64,000 bases of DNA, from positions 62,001-126,000 of the forward strand of contig CANQXK010000002.1 of the NCBI GenBank assembly GCA_947627715.1, in the 5' to 3' direction. A program made the position numbers and the translations under genes. The stretch comes from an uncultured Oscillospiraceae bacterium. GTDB lineage: Bacteria > Bacillota > Clostridia > Oscillospirales > Oscillospiraceae. Numbering within the stretch: position 1 is the stretch's first letter; the number at the start of each line of letters is the position of its first letter. This document shows positions 7,120 through 18,970 of the stretch, piece by piece. The notes under the pieces are model-generated. The model ran no database searches, was not told the DNA's origin, and saw only the letters and a program-made list of their open reading frames with translations.

Positions 7120-9744
7120 TTATTTGAGGGCCTCAAGGGATTTTTCAAGATTTTCTATGAGGGAGCGGAGTTTTTCGGCCTTCTCCCGCTCCGCGGCGAC
7201 CACGTTCTCCGGCGCGCGGGAGATAAACGCCTCGTTGGCGAGCTTCTTCATCTGTCCCTCTAAGAAGCCCCGGTTCTTTTTAAGCTCCTTCTCCACGCGC
7301 TCCCGCTCGGCCTGAAGGTCCACAAGCTCCCGGAGCGGCAGGAATATGCGGGCCGAGTGGGTCACCACCGTCACCATGCCCTGCGCCTCCATATCGGCGT
7401 CGCTCCCGGCCTCGCTCATGCCTATGACCTCCACCTCGCTGGCGGAAGCCAGGCGCATGATATAGGGCGCGCCGGCCTTGAAGGGGGCGGGGGTGACGGA
7501 GGAGATGATGACCTTGGCCCGGCGGGAGGGCGGCACGTTCATGGCGCTGCGCTTGGAGCGGATGGCGCCCACGGCGTCCAGGACCTTCTCAAAGTCCGCC
7601 TCCTCCTGGGGGAAGCGCAGCTCCTCCCGGACCTCCGGGAAGTCCTCGATGATGAGGGCGGGCTTTTTGTGCGGGAGGGCCTGGTAGATCTCCTCGGTGA
7701 TGAAGGGCATGAAGGGGTGCAGGAGCTTCAAAATGTCCGTGAGGACATAGAGCAGCACCCGCTGGACGTTGGTATCCCCCTCCGCCAGGCGGGGCTTCGT
7801 AAGCTCGATATACCAGTCGCAGAAGGTGTCCCAGATGAAGTCGTAGATCTTCTGGGCGGCGATGCCCAACTCGAACCTGTCAAAGTTGTCGTTGACCTCC
7901 CCGGCGAGGGTATTGAGCCTGGACAGCACCCACTTGTCGGGAAGCTCCAGCGTCACCGGGAGGGCGGCGTCCTCCACGGTGAGGTTCATCATCACAAAGC
8001 GGCTGGCGTTCCAGATCTTGTTGGCAAAGTTGCGCATGGCCTCGCACCGCTCCACATAGAAGCGCATATCGTTTCCGGGGGAGTTGCCGGTGATGATGTT
8101 GAAACGCAGGGCGTCCGCGCCGAAGCGGTCGATCATCTCGATGGGGTCCACGCCGTTGCCGGCGGACTTGGACATCTTCTTGCCCTGGGGGTCCCGGATG
8201 AGGCCGTGGATAAGCACCGTCTTGAAGGGTTCCTTCTTCATATGCTCCATGCCGGAGAAGATCATGCGGGCCACCCAGAAGAAGATGATGTCGTAGCCCG
8301 TCACCAGCACGTCCGTGGGGTAGAAGTAGGCAAGGTCCTCCGTCTTGTCCGGCCAGCCTAAGGTGGAGAAGGGCCACAGCGCGGAGCTAAACCAGGTGTC
8401 CAGCACATCGGGGTCCCGCTCAATGTTGTGGGAATGGCAGTGCTCGCACTCCGTGGGGTCCGTGCGGGAGACGGTCAAATGTCCGCAGTCTCCGCACGTC
8501 CAGGCCGGGATCTGGTGCCCCCACCAAAGCTGCCGGGAGATGCACCAGTCGCGCACGTTGTTCATCCAGTTTAAATACGTCTTGGCAAAGCGGTCGGGGA
8601 CGAATTTGATGGTCCCGTCCTCCACCACCCGGATGGCCTCCTTTGCCAGAGGCTCCATCTTCACAAACCACTGGTCGGAGGCCAGCGGCTCCACGTCGGA
8701 GTGGCAGCGGTAGCAGGTGCCCACGTTGTGGACGTGGTCCTCGATCTTCACAAGATACCCCTGCTCCTCCAAATCGGCCACAATGGCTTTCCGCGCCTCG
8801 TAGCGGTCCATGCCGTTATACTTGCCGCCGTTGATGATCCTCCCGTCGCCGTCAATGACGAGGATCTGCTCCAGGCCGTGCCGCAGTCCCACCTCAAAGT
8901 CGTTGGGGTCGTGGCAGGGGGTCATTTTCACGCAGCCCGTGCCGAAGGAGCGGTCCACGTACTCGTCGGCCACAATGGGGATCTCCCGGCCCACCAGGGG
9001 GAGAATGCAGGTCTTGCCCACAAGGTGGGTGTAGCGGTCATCCTCCGGGTTCACCGCCACGCCGGAGTCGCCCAGCATGGTCTCCGGGCGCGTGGTGGCC
9101 ACGGTGACATACCCTGAGCCGTCGGAGAGGGGGTAGCGGATGTGCCAGAGCTTGCCGGGCTTCTCCTCGTACTCCACCTCCGCGTCGGAGAGGGCAGTGG
9201 TGCAGTGGGGGCACCAGTTGATGATGCGCTTGCCCTTGTAGATAAGCCCCTTCTCGTAGAGGGAGCAGAACACCTCCCGGACGGCCTTGGAGCATCCCTC
9301 GTCCATGGTGAAACGCTGTCTCTCCCAGTCGCAGGAGGACCCCAGGGTCTTGAGCTGCTCCACGATACGGTCGCCGTACTTATTCTTCCACGCCCAGACC
9401 CGCTCCAAGAATTTCTCCCGGCCCAGGTCGAAGCGGGTGAGGCCCTCGCCCCTCAGCTGCTCCTCCACCTTGATCTGGGTGGCGATGCCCGCGTGGTCGT
9501 AGCCGGGGAGCCACAGGGCGCAGTACCCCTTCATGCGCTTGTAGCGGATGAGGATGTCCTGCAACGTCTCGTCAAAGGCGTGGCCCAGATGGAGCTGGCC
9601 CGTGACGTTGGGGGGCGGGATGACGATGGTGAAGGGCTTCTTTTCGGGGTCGCGTTCGGCGTGGAAGTACCCGCCGTCCAGCCACATCTGATAGATGCGC
9701 TTCTCCACCGCCTTGGGGTCGTACACTTTCGGTAACTCTTTCAT
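7120..9744 (-). CDS. valS: Valyl-tRNA synthetase
   Basis: The 874-residue class I enzyme charges tRNA-Val. The HIGH-equivalent HLGH is at residues 52-55 after PPPNVTGQL, and the KMSKS loop is intact in [13 protein letters not shown]. The editing domain, a CxxC...CxxC zinc knuckle (CGDCGH...CEHCHS), the anticodon-binding domain and a C-terminal coiled coil follow in the usual order. The ATG has a GGAAAGGAG ribosome site. It is controlled by a T-box leader (9902-10134) and a consensus promoter at 10141-10169. Two palindromic repeat units lie between the T-box terminator and the start codon, inside the message. Confidence 0.97.
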   Translation of the reverse strand: MKELPKVYDPKAVEKRIYQMWLDGGYFHAERDPEKKPFTIVIPPPNVTGQLHLGHAFDETLQDILIRYKRMKGYCALWLPGYDHAGIATQIKVEEQLRGEGLTRFDLGREKFLERVWAWKNKYGDRIVEQLKTLGSSCDWERQRFTMDEGCSKAVREVFCSLYEKGLIYKGKRIINWCPHCTTALSDAEVEYEEKPGKLWHIRYPLSDGSGYVTVATTRPETMLGDSGVAVNPEDDRYTHLVGKTCILPLVGREIPIVADEYVDRSFGTGCVKMTPCHDPNDFEVGLRHGLEQILVIDGDGRIINGGKYNGMDRYEARKAIVADLEEQGYLVKIEDHVHNVGTCYRCHSDVEPLASDQWFVKMEPLAKEAIRVVEDGTIKFVPDRFAKTYLNWMNNVRDWCISRQLWWGHQIPAWTCGDCGHLTVSRTDPTECEHCHSHNIERDPDVLDTWFSSALWPFSTLGWPDKTEDLAYFYPTDVLVTGYDIIFFWVARMIFSGMEHMKKEPFKTVLIHGLIRDPQGKKMSKSAGNGVDPIEMIDRFGADALRFNIITGNSPGNDMRFYVERCEAMRNFANKIWNASRFVMMNLTVEDAALPVTLELPDKWVLSRLNTLAGEVNDNFDRFELGIAAQKIYDFIWDTFCDWYIELTKPRLAEGDTNVQRVLLYVLTDILKLLHPFMPFITEEIYQALPHKKPALIIEDFPEVREELRFPQEEADFEKVLDAVGAIRSKRSAMNVPPSRRAKVIISSVTPAPFKAGAPYIMRLASASEVEVIGMSEAGSDADMEAQGMVTVVTHSARIFLPLRELVDLQAERERVEKELKKNRGFLEGQMKKLANEAFISRAPENVVAAEREKAEKLRSLIENLEKSLEALK

Positions 9745-9759
9745 GTGGTTCTCCTTTCC

Positions 9760-9887
9760 TTTTTGGCTCCCTTGCCGCCGTGCGGGAAGGGAGCTGTCAG
9801 CGTAAGCTGACTGAGGTCCAATCCTCTCCTTTTTGGCTCCCTTGCCGCCATGCGGGAAGGGAGCTGTCAGCGCAAGCTGACTGAGGG
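9760..9887. repeat. Two copies of a dispersed palindromic (REP-like) repeat
   Basis: Units at 9760-9816 and 9830-9887 are nearly identical. Each has two hairpins: GCTCCCTTGCCGC pairing imperfectly with GCGGGAAGGGAGC, then GTCAGC-GnAA-GCTGAC. The same family recurs in opposite orientation at 52235-52357. The pair lies in the valS 5' leader downstream of the T-box terminator. Confidence 0.8.
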
Positions 9888-9901
9888 TTCATCATTGGGG
9901 A

Positions 9902-10134
9902 CAAAGAAATTCGCCCCAAGCTGAAGCTCAGGGCGAATGAAATATCCGCGGTACCACCTGAATTTCCCGCTTATCGCGGGACACTCGACGCTCTGTAACG
10001 GGAGTACCCGGCGGGGACTACCTGTCACCCCCGCGGCTCCGGGACGACCTTTCAGCGGTTTTATGTCAAAGCCTCGCACCACCCGGCTTCTCTCTGGGAC
10101 TTTCCCCGCTTACTTCTTCCCTTCAACGCCATTT
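9902..10134 (-). promoter_or_regulatory. T-box leader (tRNA-Val sensing) of valS
   Basis: The conserved T-box sequence AGGTGGTACCGCGG is present on the minus strand (about 9946-9959). It is followed by a terminator stem ATTCGCCC...GGGCGAAT with a T-rich tail (9902-9938). Upstream, AGAGAG and a GGTGCGAGG-type distal loop fit stem I. GTC triplets at 10043-10048, on the 3' side of stem I, fit a valine specifier. Uncharged tRNA-Val is expected to stabilise the antiterminator and raise valS expression. Confidence 0.92.
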
Positions 10135-10140
10135 GGGGGT

Positions 10141-10169
10141 ATTATATGCGGATTTCCCCCGTTTGTCAA
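10141..10169 (-). promoter_or_regulatory. Consensus sigma-A promoter of valS
   Basis: TTGACA (10164-10169) and TATAAT (10141-10146) are separated by exactly 17 bp on the minus strand, a full match to consensus. Transcription should begin near 10134, at the start of the T-box leader. Confidence 0.9.
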
Positions 10170-10178
10170 GGCGTTTTT

Positions 10179-10682
10179 TCACTTTTTGAAGGCCCGCGCC
10201 TCCACATACGCCATCATCCTGTTGCGCATAAAGCCGTACAGACCCACCCCCAGCAGGATAGCCGCCGCTAACACCGCCGGCCCTACCCAAATGAGAGCAG
10301 CCGTGCCGGCGGCCAGATACAAGATAACGGTGAGGCAGATGCCGATTTTATGCTCGGAAAGCCACTTGTGCTTGAAATAGGCGATCCTGTCGGTAAGCCC
10401 GAAGGTGTCCGATTGGGACAGGGCGGAGATCAGATTCTCCTCCGCCTTTTCCGCCGCCCGCTCCGGCGTCTCCAGCCGCTCCCCGGACAAAAGCTCGTTG
10501 ACGCTGACGCCCAAAAGCCCCGCCAGCTCCAGAAGCTTGTCCACGTCCGGCATATATTTGCCCGTCTCCCACCGGGACACGGTCTTGTTGGTGACGCCCA
10601 ACCGCTCCCCCAGCTCCTCCTGGGTCATGCCCCTCTCCCGGCGCAGCGAGCCTATGAATTTCCCCACCTTCTCCTGATCCAT
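10179..10682 (-). CDS. XRE-family regulator with a C-terminal membrane segment
   Basis: The 167-residue protein starts with a Cro/CI-type helix-turn-helix (residues 8-62, MTQEELGERLGVTNKTVSRWE). Near the C-terminus are two hydrophobic segments (about 115-150), so it probably tethers the regulator to the membrane. This layout is common in Firmicutes, but its targets are unknown. It is last in a minus-strand run with the small membrane protein upstream, which overlaps it by about 31 bp, and ends 10 bp before the valS promoter. Confidence 0.85.
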   Translation of the reverse strand: MDQEKVGKFIGSLRRERGMTQEELGERLGVTNKTVSRWETGKYMPDVDKLLELAGLLGVSVNELLSGERLETPERAAEKAEENLISALSQSDTFGLTDRIAYFKHKWLSEHKIGICLTVILYLAAGTAALIWVGPAVLAAAILLGVGLYGFMRNRMMAYVEARAFKK

Positions 10683-10984
10683 ACCGCCGTCTCCTTTCCC
10701 GTTATGACCGTATGATACATCAACACCGCGAAAAAGTCATGGACATAAACAGCGAACCGGCGTTTTCCGAACATATGGAATACCGGCGGCTCAACAGGAA
10801 TCAGAACGAAGGAGATAAGCAGCGTCGTGAGGACCATCGCCCTGATGGTGTTCATATTCTGCTGGATTTCAAGCCGGCATAGCCACACAAGGGCAAATAG
10901 TGAGTTTATGAGGAGAATGCTCCCCTCAAACAGAACCGCCGCCGCGCGCCTCCCCGCCGGCGAGGCGCGCAAAAAGCCCGTCAA
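10652..10984 (-). CDS. Small membrane protein, unknown function
   Basis: The 110-residue reading frame has two or three hydrophobic segments (about 15-35, 48-66 and 78-95) and a basic C-terminus. I do not recognise the family. It overlaps the XRE gene downstream by about 31 bp. With the ATG at 10984 it also overlaps the end of the acyltransferase gene by 59 bp, so the real start may be internal. Its base composition is lower in GC than the neighbours. Confidence 0.5.
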   Translation of the reverse strand: MTGFLRASPAGRRAAAVLFEGSILLINSLFALVWLCRLEIQQNMNTIRAMVLTTLLISFVLIPVEPPVFHMFGKRRFAVYVHDFFAVLMYHTVITGKETAVWIRRRWGNS

Positions 10985-12027
10985 CGGCGGGCGCCAGCCT
11001 CCCGGCCCCCAGCCATTTGAAGAGCCTCTGCCGTATAAGCTCCAGCGCGGTGGAGACGAGGTATACCCCCGCGCCTGTGACCATCACCAGCGCCCCGCAG
11101 GCCGCGCCCCCGTATGCCGGGAAGGTCAGGGTGAGATTGCCGGTGAACGCCCTGTAGAGCCAGGGGTGGATGTGGATGAGGTACACCCCCAGCGACGCCG
11201 GGGCGGCGACGGAGACGGCCCTTCGGACCGGGCGGTTCAGCCGGAGCTTTGAAAAGAGCGTTGTCAGCGCCGCGCCCATCAAAAGGACGGTGGGGGAGGT
11301 GTAGCTCAGGCAGCGCCAGTCCCCCAGCAGGACGCTCCCCCAGGTGACGGCCAGCGCCGAGAGGTACACCAGGGCGGCGGCAGCCACGCTCATCCGCGCC
11401 GTCAGCCGGGAGCGGCGGAGAAATCCGCCCAGAAGGTAGAGCATCGCCAGCCAGATCACATTGTACCCGCCGGAAAGGCCGCTGACCTTCTCCAGACTCA
11501 TGCTGGCATCCGGGGCCAGGAACGTGTTGGACACGCTGAGGGCCAGCGCCCCCAGCGCCAGAAGCCCCAGCGTCTGCCGGGGCAGCCGCCGGACGCCCTC
11601 CTCCAAAAGCGGCATCAGGAGCATCGCGCCGAAATAGGCGGATATGTACCAGTATTGCCCGGAGGTGACCGGGGCGGCGGCCCAGCCCAGCGGGTCGCCG
11701 GACACCGGGGAGCGCAAGGCAAGCCCCAGCAGGGTGAGGCCCAGGGAATAAAACTCCACCTGAAGCCACAGCGTCAGGGCCTTTCCGGGGCTTACACTCC
11801 TCCCCGCGCCCACATAGCCGCTGATGAGGCCAAAGCAGTCCACCGCGCAGTAGCAGGCGCTCTCCAAAAGCCAGGAGACCTCAAAGAAGCCCCTCCCGCC
11901 GGCGCTGTTGAGGATGGGGAGGAGCATATGAGGAGCACCACCATATAGGTGGCCGCGATCCGCAAAAGCTCGATGCCCATATTCCGCTCGGAGGTTCGAC
12001 CTCCCCGGAAATTCTATTTATTTCCAT
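10926..12027 (-). pseudogene. Acyltransferase 3 family membrane protein, frameshifted
   Basis: A multi-pass membrane acyltransferase is split over reading frames. The frame from 11980 gives MGIELLRIAATYMVVLL, the family's N-terminal signature. The frame ending at 10926 continues with HMLLPILNSAGG and the remaining helices, including a C-terminal LGVYLIHIHPW. One missing base near 11928-11931 separates them, and restoring a C gives the conserved His after VVLL. A second missing base in a G run near 12003 would join the ribosome-site-bearing ATG at 12027 to the same frame. These proteins acylate surface sugars. It sits 47 bp after lacZ. It could be a real decayed gene or an assembly error. Confidence 0.75.
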
Positions 12028-12074
12028 GCCGTCTCTCCTTTTTCGGCTTTCCCCCGGCCTGTCCCGCCGGCGGA

Positions 12075-14955
<2,881 letters not shown>

Positions 14956-14974
14956 CCGCTTTGAGAAACATTTT

Positions 14975-15006
14975 CACGAAAAAAGGCCGGGTCCTCCCCG
15001 GCCTTG
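14975..15006 (-). terminator. Terminator after the polysaccharide deacetylase gene
   Basis: AAGGCCGGG and CCCGGCCTT pair around GAGGA, and TTTTTTCG follows on the minus strand, directly after the deacetylase stop codon. Confidence 0.88.
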
Positions 15007-15009
15007 CCC

Positions 15010-15798
15010 TCACTCTCCCGCCGAGGCGAACTGGCGGCCCGTGTGGTCGATGGTGTACTCGCCCCTCAAAATGAGCTTGGAGATGGGCACGATCTCGTAC
15101 CCCTCGGCGATGAGGGTCTTTACGATGTCCTCCAGCGCCTCCGGCGTGTGGAGGGCGGCGTTGTGAAAAAGCACGATGGACCCCGGCTTCACCCGGCTCG
15201 TGACGCGCTTGTAGATCTCCGAGGCGGAGAGGTCCTTCCAGTCCAGGGAGTCCACGTCCCACTGGATGGGTTCGATCCCCATGGCCCGGACGGCGGCGAT
15301 CACATGGTCGTCGTACTCCCCGTAGGGCGGCCTGAACAGCGTGGGCCGCACGCCCGTCACAGCCTCGATCTTGTCCGAGCAGGCGTTTATGTTCTTTGCA
15401 ATCTCGTCGGCGGACAGGGAATTGAAGTGGGCGTGGTCGTTGGAGTGGTTCATCACCTCATGCCCCGCCTCGGATAAAGCCCTGACGGATTCGGGGTATT
15501 TGTCCACCCACGCCCCCACCACGAAAAACGTGACCTTCACGCCGTATTTGCCCAGAATGTCGATGAGCGTCTGGGTGTCCTCGTTGCCCCAGGCGGCGTC
15601 AAAGCTCAGCGCCACCATCTTCTGGTCCCGCTCCACGCTGTAGATCGGCAGGAGCTTAGTGTTTCCCGCCGTCATGACCGCCGGGGAGGCCACAGCCAGA
15701 AGCACGGCGGAGAGCGCCAGCACCGCAGCCGCGGAGACGAGGCCCCTCCTCTCCCGTCCCGATAGTCCTCCATAGAACTTTTTGAGCTTGTCAAGCAT
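15010..15798 (-). CDS. Polysaccharide deacetylase, PdaB/CE4-like
   Basis: The protein (262 residues) is a membrane-anchored carbohydrate esterase 4 enzyme with one N-terminal transmembrane helix (about 22-45). CE4 motifs are SFDAAWGNED, the metal motif HSNDH, RPPYGEYDD and LFHNA. The AAWG form of motif 1 is typical of the PdaB group, which acts in spore peptidoglycan or cortex formation; that role is by analogy. The ATG at 15798 is chosen because GGGGTGAT precedes it at good spacing; GTG 15807 and ATG 15804 overlap that ribosome site. Confidence 0.88.
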   Translation of the reverse strand: MLDKLKKFYGGLSGRERRGLVSAAAVLALSAVLLAVASPAVMTAGNTKLLPIYSVERDQKMVALSFDAAWGNEDTQTLIDILGKYGVKVTFFVVGAWVDKYPESVRALSEAGHEVMNHSNDHAHFNSLSADEIAKNINACSDKIEAVTGVRPTLFRPPYGEYDDHVIAAVRAMGIEPIQWDVDSLDWKDLSASEIYKRVTSRVKPGSIVLFHNAALHTPEALEDIVKTLIAEGYEIVPISKLILRGEYTIDHTGRQFASAGE

Positions 15799-15897
15799 AT
15801 TCATCACCCCGAAAAAGGGTATGAGACAGGCCGCCCCGTTATGCCGGTTATGCCGGTTGTCCCTCCCCTCCCCTCACAGGGCCGGGGTGATGCGCTC

Positions 15898-17115
15898 TCA
15901 GCCCAGCTCCACCGTCCCGTTTTTCGGGAGCAGGACGATGTAGGTGACCCCGGATCCCAGGGTCAGGGGCGTCCCGTCCTCCAGGGTAAAGCTCCAGGGG
16001 CTGGTGTCGCTGGCCCTGGACCAGCGGATGCTCCTGGCCACGCCGTCGCAGATGTGAAGGCCCTCCCCGGAACCGGCGAGCACCGCCTGGAGGCGTCCCT
16101 CGCTGTCGCCGGGGATCCTTGTGATGTCGGTCTTTACGGTAATGACGTTGCGCACCGTCACGGCGCTCCCGGTGAGGGAGTCGGTCATGACCGCGCCGTA
16201 CTGGCTCACGGTGTAGAGCTTCGTCTGGGCATCAAAGGCAAAGCTTGTGAGCTTTGAGCTTCCGCCGCTGAACCTAATCTCCACGCTCTCCGCCGCGTCC
16301 CCGGTCCTCTCCTCCCTGTCGTCAAAGGCGAAGGGGGCCTCGTACCCGTCCTTGTGGGCCGTGCGGAAATTGTACCTCTCCGCGTAGCCGTCGATGAGGG
16401 GCACGTCCAGCATCAGGCTGTGCTCGTAGCCCCTGTTCTTCCGCCTCCAGGCGTCCCGGTGGAACGTATCTCCGGGGCCGTTTACACCGTCGATGCGGTC
16501 GATCCCCGTATTTTTCATCGTCCGATAGGCGTCGTCGCTGCCCCCGGCGTGGATGTACATGGCGTCAAAGCCCACGGCGATGTTCACATAGTAGGGCCTG
16601 GCGCTGCGCACCGGCCCGATCTCGGCAAGATCTCCCATGTCCTGATAGAGCGCCATCAGCCGCGTGATGCCGCCCTCCACGGGAGCCTCTATGATCACGT
16701 CCGCCTTCCCGATCCCCGCCTGGGGCACCGCCTTGGTCAGATTGTTGATCATCACCGCCCAGGGGCGGTTGGCGGATATGTCCTCTTGGGTGGGAAGCCC
16801 CGTCAGCGGATCGACAGGCCCGGTGTACTCCTCCACGGGAGGCTCGGTGGGGGCCGTGGTCTCCTCCGGCTGCGTCGCGGGGGCAGTGGCGGGCGGTGCG
16901 GTCTCTGTCGATGGGGTGGAGGCGCTCTCCCCGGTCTGCGCGCCGTTTGTCTCCCCGGCTGTCTGCGTCCCGGAGCCGGGGAAGCCGGCTTTCCCACGGG
17001 ACAGCAGCGCCCCTGCCGCGATGGCCGCCGCCACGGCGGCGGCGATGACCGCCAAAACGATCAGCGGTCTTGTGGACTCTTTCTTTCTGCGGGCCTGATG
17101 CTTCCCTCTTGCCAT
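15898..17115 (-). CDS. DUF3048 (YerB-like) anchored protein
   Basis: The 405-residue protein has a basic N-terminus, one transmembrane helix (about 17-38), a Thr/Pro/Glu-rich linker (45-95) and a DUF3048 region (about 98-405). Typical segments include RPWAVMINN, GGITRLMALYQD and GPVRSARPYYV. The biochemical role of DUF3048 is not established. The anchor is a transmembrane helix, since no lipobox cysteine is visible. A strong promoter and a GGAGAGGAG ribosome site precede it. Confidence 0.9.
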   Translation of the reverse strand: MARGKHQARRKKESTRPLIVLAVIAAAVAAAIAAGALLSRGKAGFPGSGTQTAGETNGAQTGESASTPSTETAPPATAPATQPEETTAPTEPPVEEYTGPVDPLTGLPTQEDISANRPWAVMINNLTKAVPQAGIGKADVIIEAPVEGGITRLMALYQDMGDLAEIGPVRSARPYYVNIAVGFDAMYIHAGGSDDAYRTMKNTGIDRIDGVNGPGDTFHRDAWRRKNRGYEHSLMLDVPLIDGYAERYNFRTAHKDGYEAPFAFDDREERTGDAAESVEIRFSGGSSKLTSFAFDAQTKLYTVSQYGAVMTDSLTGSAVTVRNVITVKTDITRIPGDSEGRLQAVLAGSGEGLHICDGVARSIRWSRASDTSPWSFTLEDGTPLTLGSGVTYIVLLPKNGTVELG

Positions 17116-17153
17116 TCTATCTCTCCTCTCCGCCCTGGCGGGATTTTACCGAT

Positions 17154-17182
17154 ATTTTACTCCCATTTTGCCGTTATGTCAA
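17154..17182 (-). promoter_or_regulatory. Promoter of the DUF3048 gene
   Basis: TTGACA (17177-17182) and TAAAAT (17154-17159) are 17 bp apart on the minus strand. It is divergent from the DUF4364 promoter 26 bp away. Confidence 0.85.
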
Positions 17183-17207
17183 CTTTCCTGCCGAAAAAAG
17201 AAAACAC

Positions 17208-17236
17208 TTGTCTATGGGCGCGAGTTCGTGTATAAT
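17208..17236 (+). promoter_or_regulatory. Promoter of the DUF4364 gene
   Basis: TTGTCT (17208-17213) and TATAAT (17231-17236) are 17 bp apart, 34 bp upstream of the GTG start. Confidence 0.85.
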
Positions 17237-17270
17237 CATATCATCCTCAGTATCAGAAGGAGGCGCGGAC

Positions 17271-17801
17271 GTGGAGGAACGGCTGGGATTCATACACGGC
17301 GAGATGGAGCTGAAGGTCCTCATCCTCTTCATCCTCCGCCGGCTCCCTGAGCGGGCGGCCTTTGACGAGCTTACGGACATGACCCTTCTCACCGACGGAG
17401 CCATCGACTATTTTGACTTCACGGAAAGTCTCTCGGACCTGGAGCGCACAGGCCATGTGGATAAGGACGGCGACGGGTATCTCATCACCGAGAAGGGAAA
17501 AGTCAACGGGGAGGCCATGGAGACGTGCCTTCCCTATTCCGTCCGCGTCCGGGCGGAGAAGGCGGCGGCGACGCTGGCCAACCTCCAGCGGCGGCGGGGG
17601 ATGATCGAGGCCAGCCACAGGATGAGGAACCGCGGCGGCTTTACGGTGCATCTGGCGATGTCCGACGGCCTGGGTCCCATCTTGTCCCTGGACCTGCTCA
17701 CCGGCGACGACAAGCAGTCGGCGCTCATCGAGGAGAATTTCAAAAAGAACGCCGAAAAGCTCTACGGGAAGATCGTGGAGCTTCTGATGAACGAGCTTTG
17801 A
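17271..17801 (+). CDS. DUF4364 winged-helix regulator-like protein
   Basis: The 176-residue protein matches the clostridial DUF4364 family. It has an N-terminal winged-helix-like region (LKVLILFILRRLP...FDELTDMTL..DYFDF, then LITEKGK) and a helical C-terminus. The family is generally described as transcription-regulator-like; targets are unknown. The start is GTG at 17271 with an AGAAGGAGG ribosome site 7 nt upstream. The gene stands alone between its own promoter and terminator. Confidence 0.85.
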   Translation: MEERLGFIHGEMELKVLILFILRRLPERAAFDELTDMTLLTDGAIDYFDFTESLSDLERTGHVDKDGDGYLITEKGKVNGEAMETCLPYSVRVRAEKAAATLANLQRRRGMIEASHRMRNRGGFTVHLAMSDGLGPILSLDLLTGDDKQSALIEENFKKNAEKLYGKIVELLMNEL

Positions 17802-17840
17802 CCCGCCCCAAAACCGCAAATCGAGCGTTTTGACAATCTG

Positions 17841-17879
17841 AACCGGGGTGTACCGCGAAATCGGTACACCCCGGTTTTT
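17841..17879 (+). terminator. Terminator after the DUF4364 gene
   Basis: A perfect 14-bp stem (AACCGGGGTGTACC with GGTACACCCCGGTT) is followed by TTTTTG on the plus strand. Confidence 0.93.
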
Positions 17880-17892
17880 GCTTCATATGAGC

Positions 17893-18346
17893 TTATTCAA
17901 AATTCTTTATCTCCCTCCCTGAGACAAGGCGGCGGTGGGTGTAGTACGTAAAGATAATGTTCCAATGAGATTTCGACGGGGAGGAGGGGGCGTTTTTGGG
18001 CGGGTACATCATAACGTTATCGCAAGCGAGAAACATCTCCCCAAAAAATTGCCTGAGTTCCCCGCAATAGACCGCCCGCGTCGTCGTAGAAGCAAAGCTC
18101 CACCCGGTCATCGTACCGCTCAATATCCACGTCGAGTTCCATGTCTCCGGCGGCCGCCACGGCCCGGCTAATCAGCTCCTCCGCCCTCTCGATGCGCTCC
18201 GGCACGGGGATATACACGCTGTTCTTTTCAACATCGTCCAGCAGCTTTTCAAATTTGGCGCGCAGCTCCCCCTTGCCGGGGCCTGCCGCCCCGTTCTCCG
18301 GCTCCCGGCTCTCAGGGTGACGAATGGAATACAACGTCTTTTTCAT
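17893..18346 (-). pseudogene. Small protein of unknown family, interrupted by a frameshift
   Basis: The start at 18346 overlaps the upstream gene's stop as ATGA and gives MKKTLYSIRHPESREPEN, acidic and helical. This frame continues to VELCFYDDAGG and then ends at 18017 after an unlikely tail. One frame over, AVYCGELRQFFGEMFLACDNV reads on to a stop at 17893 and looks like the true C-terminus. One extra base in the GCGGGCGG run near 18070-18078 joins the two, giving about 150 residues. I do not recognise the family. It is paired with the SLOG-like gene upstream. It could be decay or a sequencing error. Confidence 0.6.
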
Positions 18347-18780
18347 TGTTCCGCCTCCGATTTGTAATTGATGATCCGCTTTTTCCGCCTTATCGCGTAC
18401 CGGCGCGTGTCCGCCGCGCCGCCGCCGTCCAGAAGGATATATGCCACCAGCACGTCGCTGTTGTCCACCATCCAGTGATTCCTGGCGGTGATGGCAAATC
18501 TCATGGGTACGGACTCGATGGGCGGATACATGGTCCTGTGGTACTTGTCCGCGTTGACCTCCCGGCCCAGATAGGCCAGAACGAGAATGGATTCGATGTG
18601 CGGGTATTTGTCCTTCAGCTTCCAAACCACCGAGGCCGCAATGCGGTCGAAGTCCCCGTATCCGCCGAGGTAGAACGTGTCCGCCCCCTCCGCGATAAGG
18701 GCCTCAACGCAGCTGGCAAGCCACGCTCTGAGTTCCGGGATGTCGAGGCAGTCTCCGTGCCCGCAAAAGGTAGCTGTCAT
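18343..18780 (-). CDS. SLOG/DUF1273-like (YoqJ-type) protein
   Basis: The 145-residue protein begins MTATFCGHGDC and contains FYLGGYGDFDRIAASVVWKLK and a late SDVLVAYILLDGGGAADT. This is the Rossmann-like layout of the DUF1273/SLOG superfamily, which is thought to bind nucleotide-type ligands. The ATG at 18780 with a GGCGGTGG site is preferred to an upstream in-frame start at 18867. It overlaps the frameshifted gene by 4 bp and is divergent from a small XRE gene, with shared promoter DNA. Confidence 0.72.
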   Translation of the reverse strand: MTATFCGHGDCLDIPELRAWLASCVEALIAEGADTFYLGGYGDFDRIAASVVWKLKDKYPHIESILVLAYLGREVNADKYHRTMYPPIESVPMRFAITARNHWMVDNSDVLVAYILLDGGGAADTRRYAIRRKKRIINYKSEAEQ

Positions 18781-18865
18781 TGAACCACCGCCCGAACGCT
18801 GTTGCTTGTATATATACGCGCCTGATACAAGACTTGGCCCTGCTTTCGGCGCGGCTAATGTTCTC

Positions 18866-18904
18866 ATTATAGCTGATTATTGACTTAAAGTAAATAATTA
18901 TTTA
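18866..18904 (-). promoter_or_regulatory. Promoter of the SLOG-like gene with an overlapping palindrome
   Basis: TTTACT (18889-18894) and TATAAT (18866-18871) are 17 bp apart on the minus strand. A perfect 14-bp palindrome, TAAATAATTATTTA (18891-18904), overlaps the -35. On the plus strand TTGACT at 18880-18885 could belong to the divergent XRE gene. The palindrome is a candidate operator for that regulator. Confidence 0.6.
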
Positions 18905-18970
18905 TCTCCTTCAAATTTTCTTTTATTCTGAGAGTTGGTAGCATAATAGCAGAAGCGAGGTGTATGCTTT

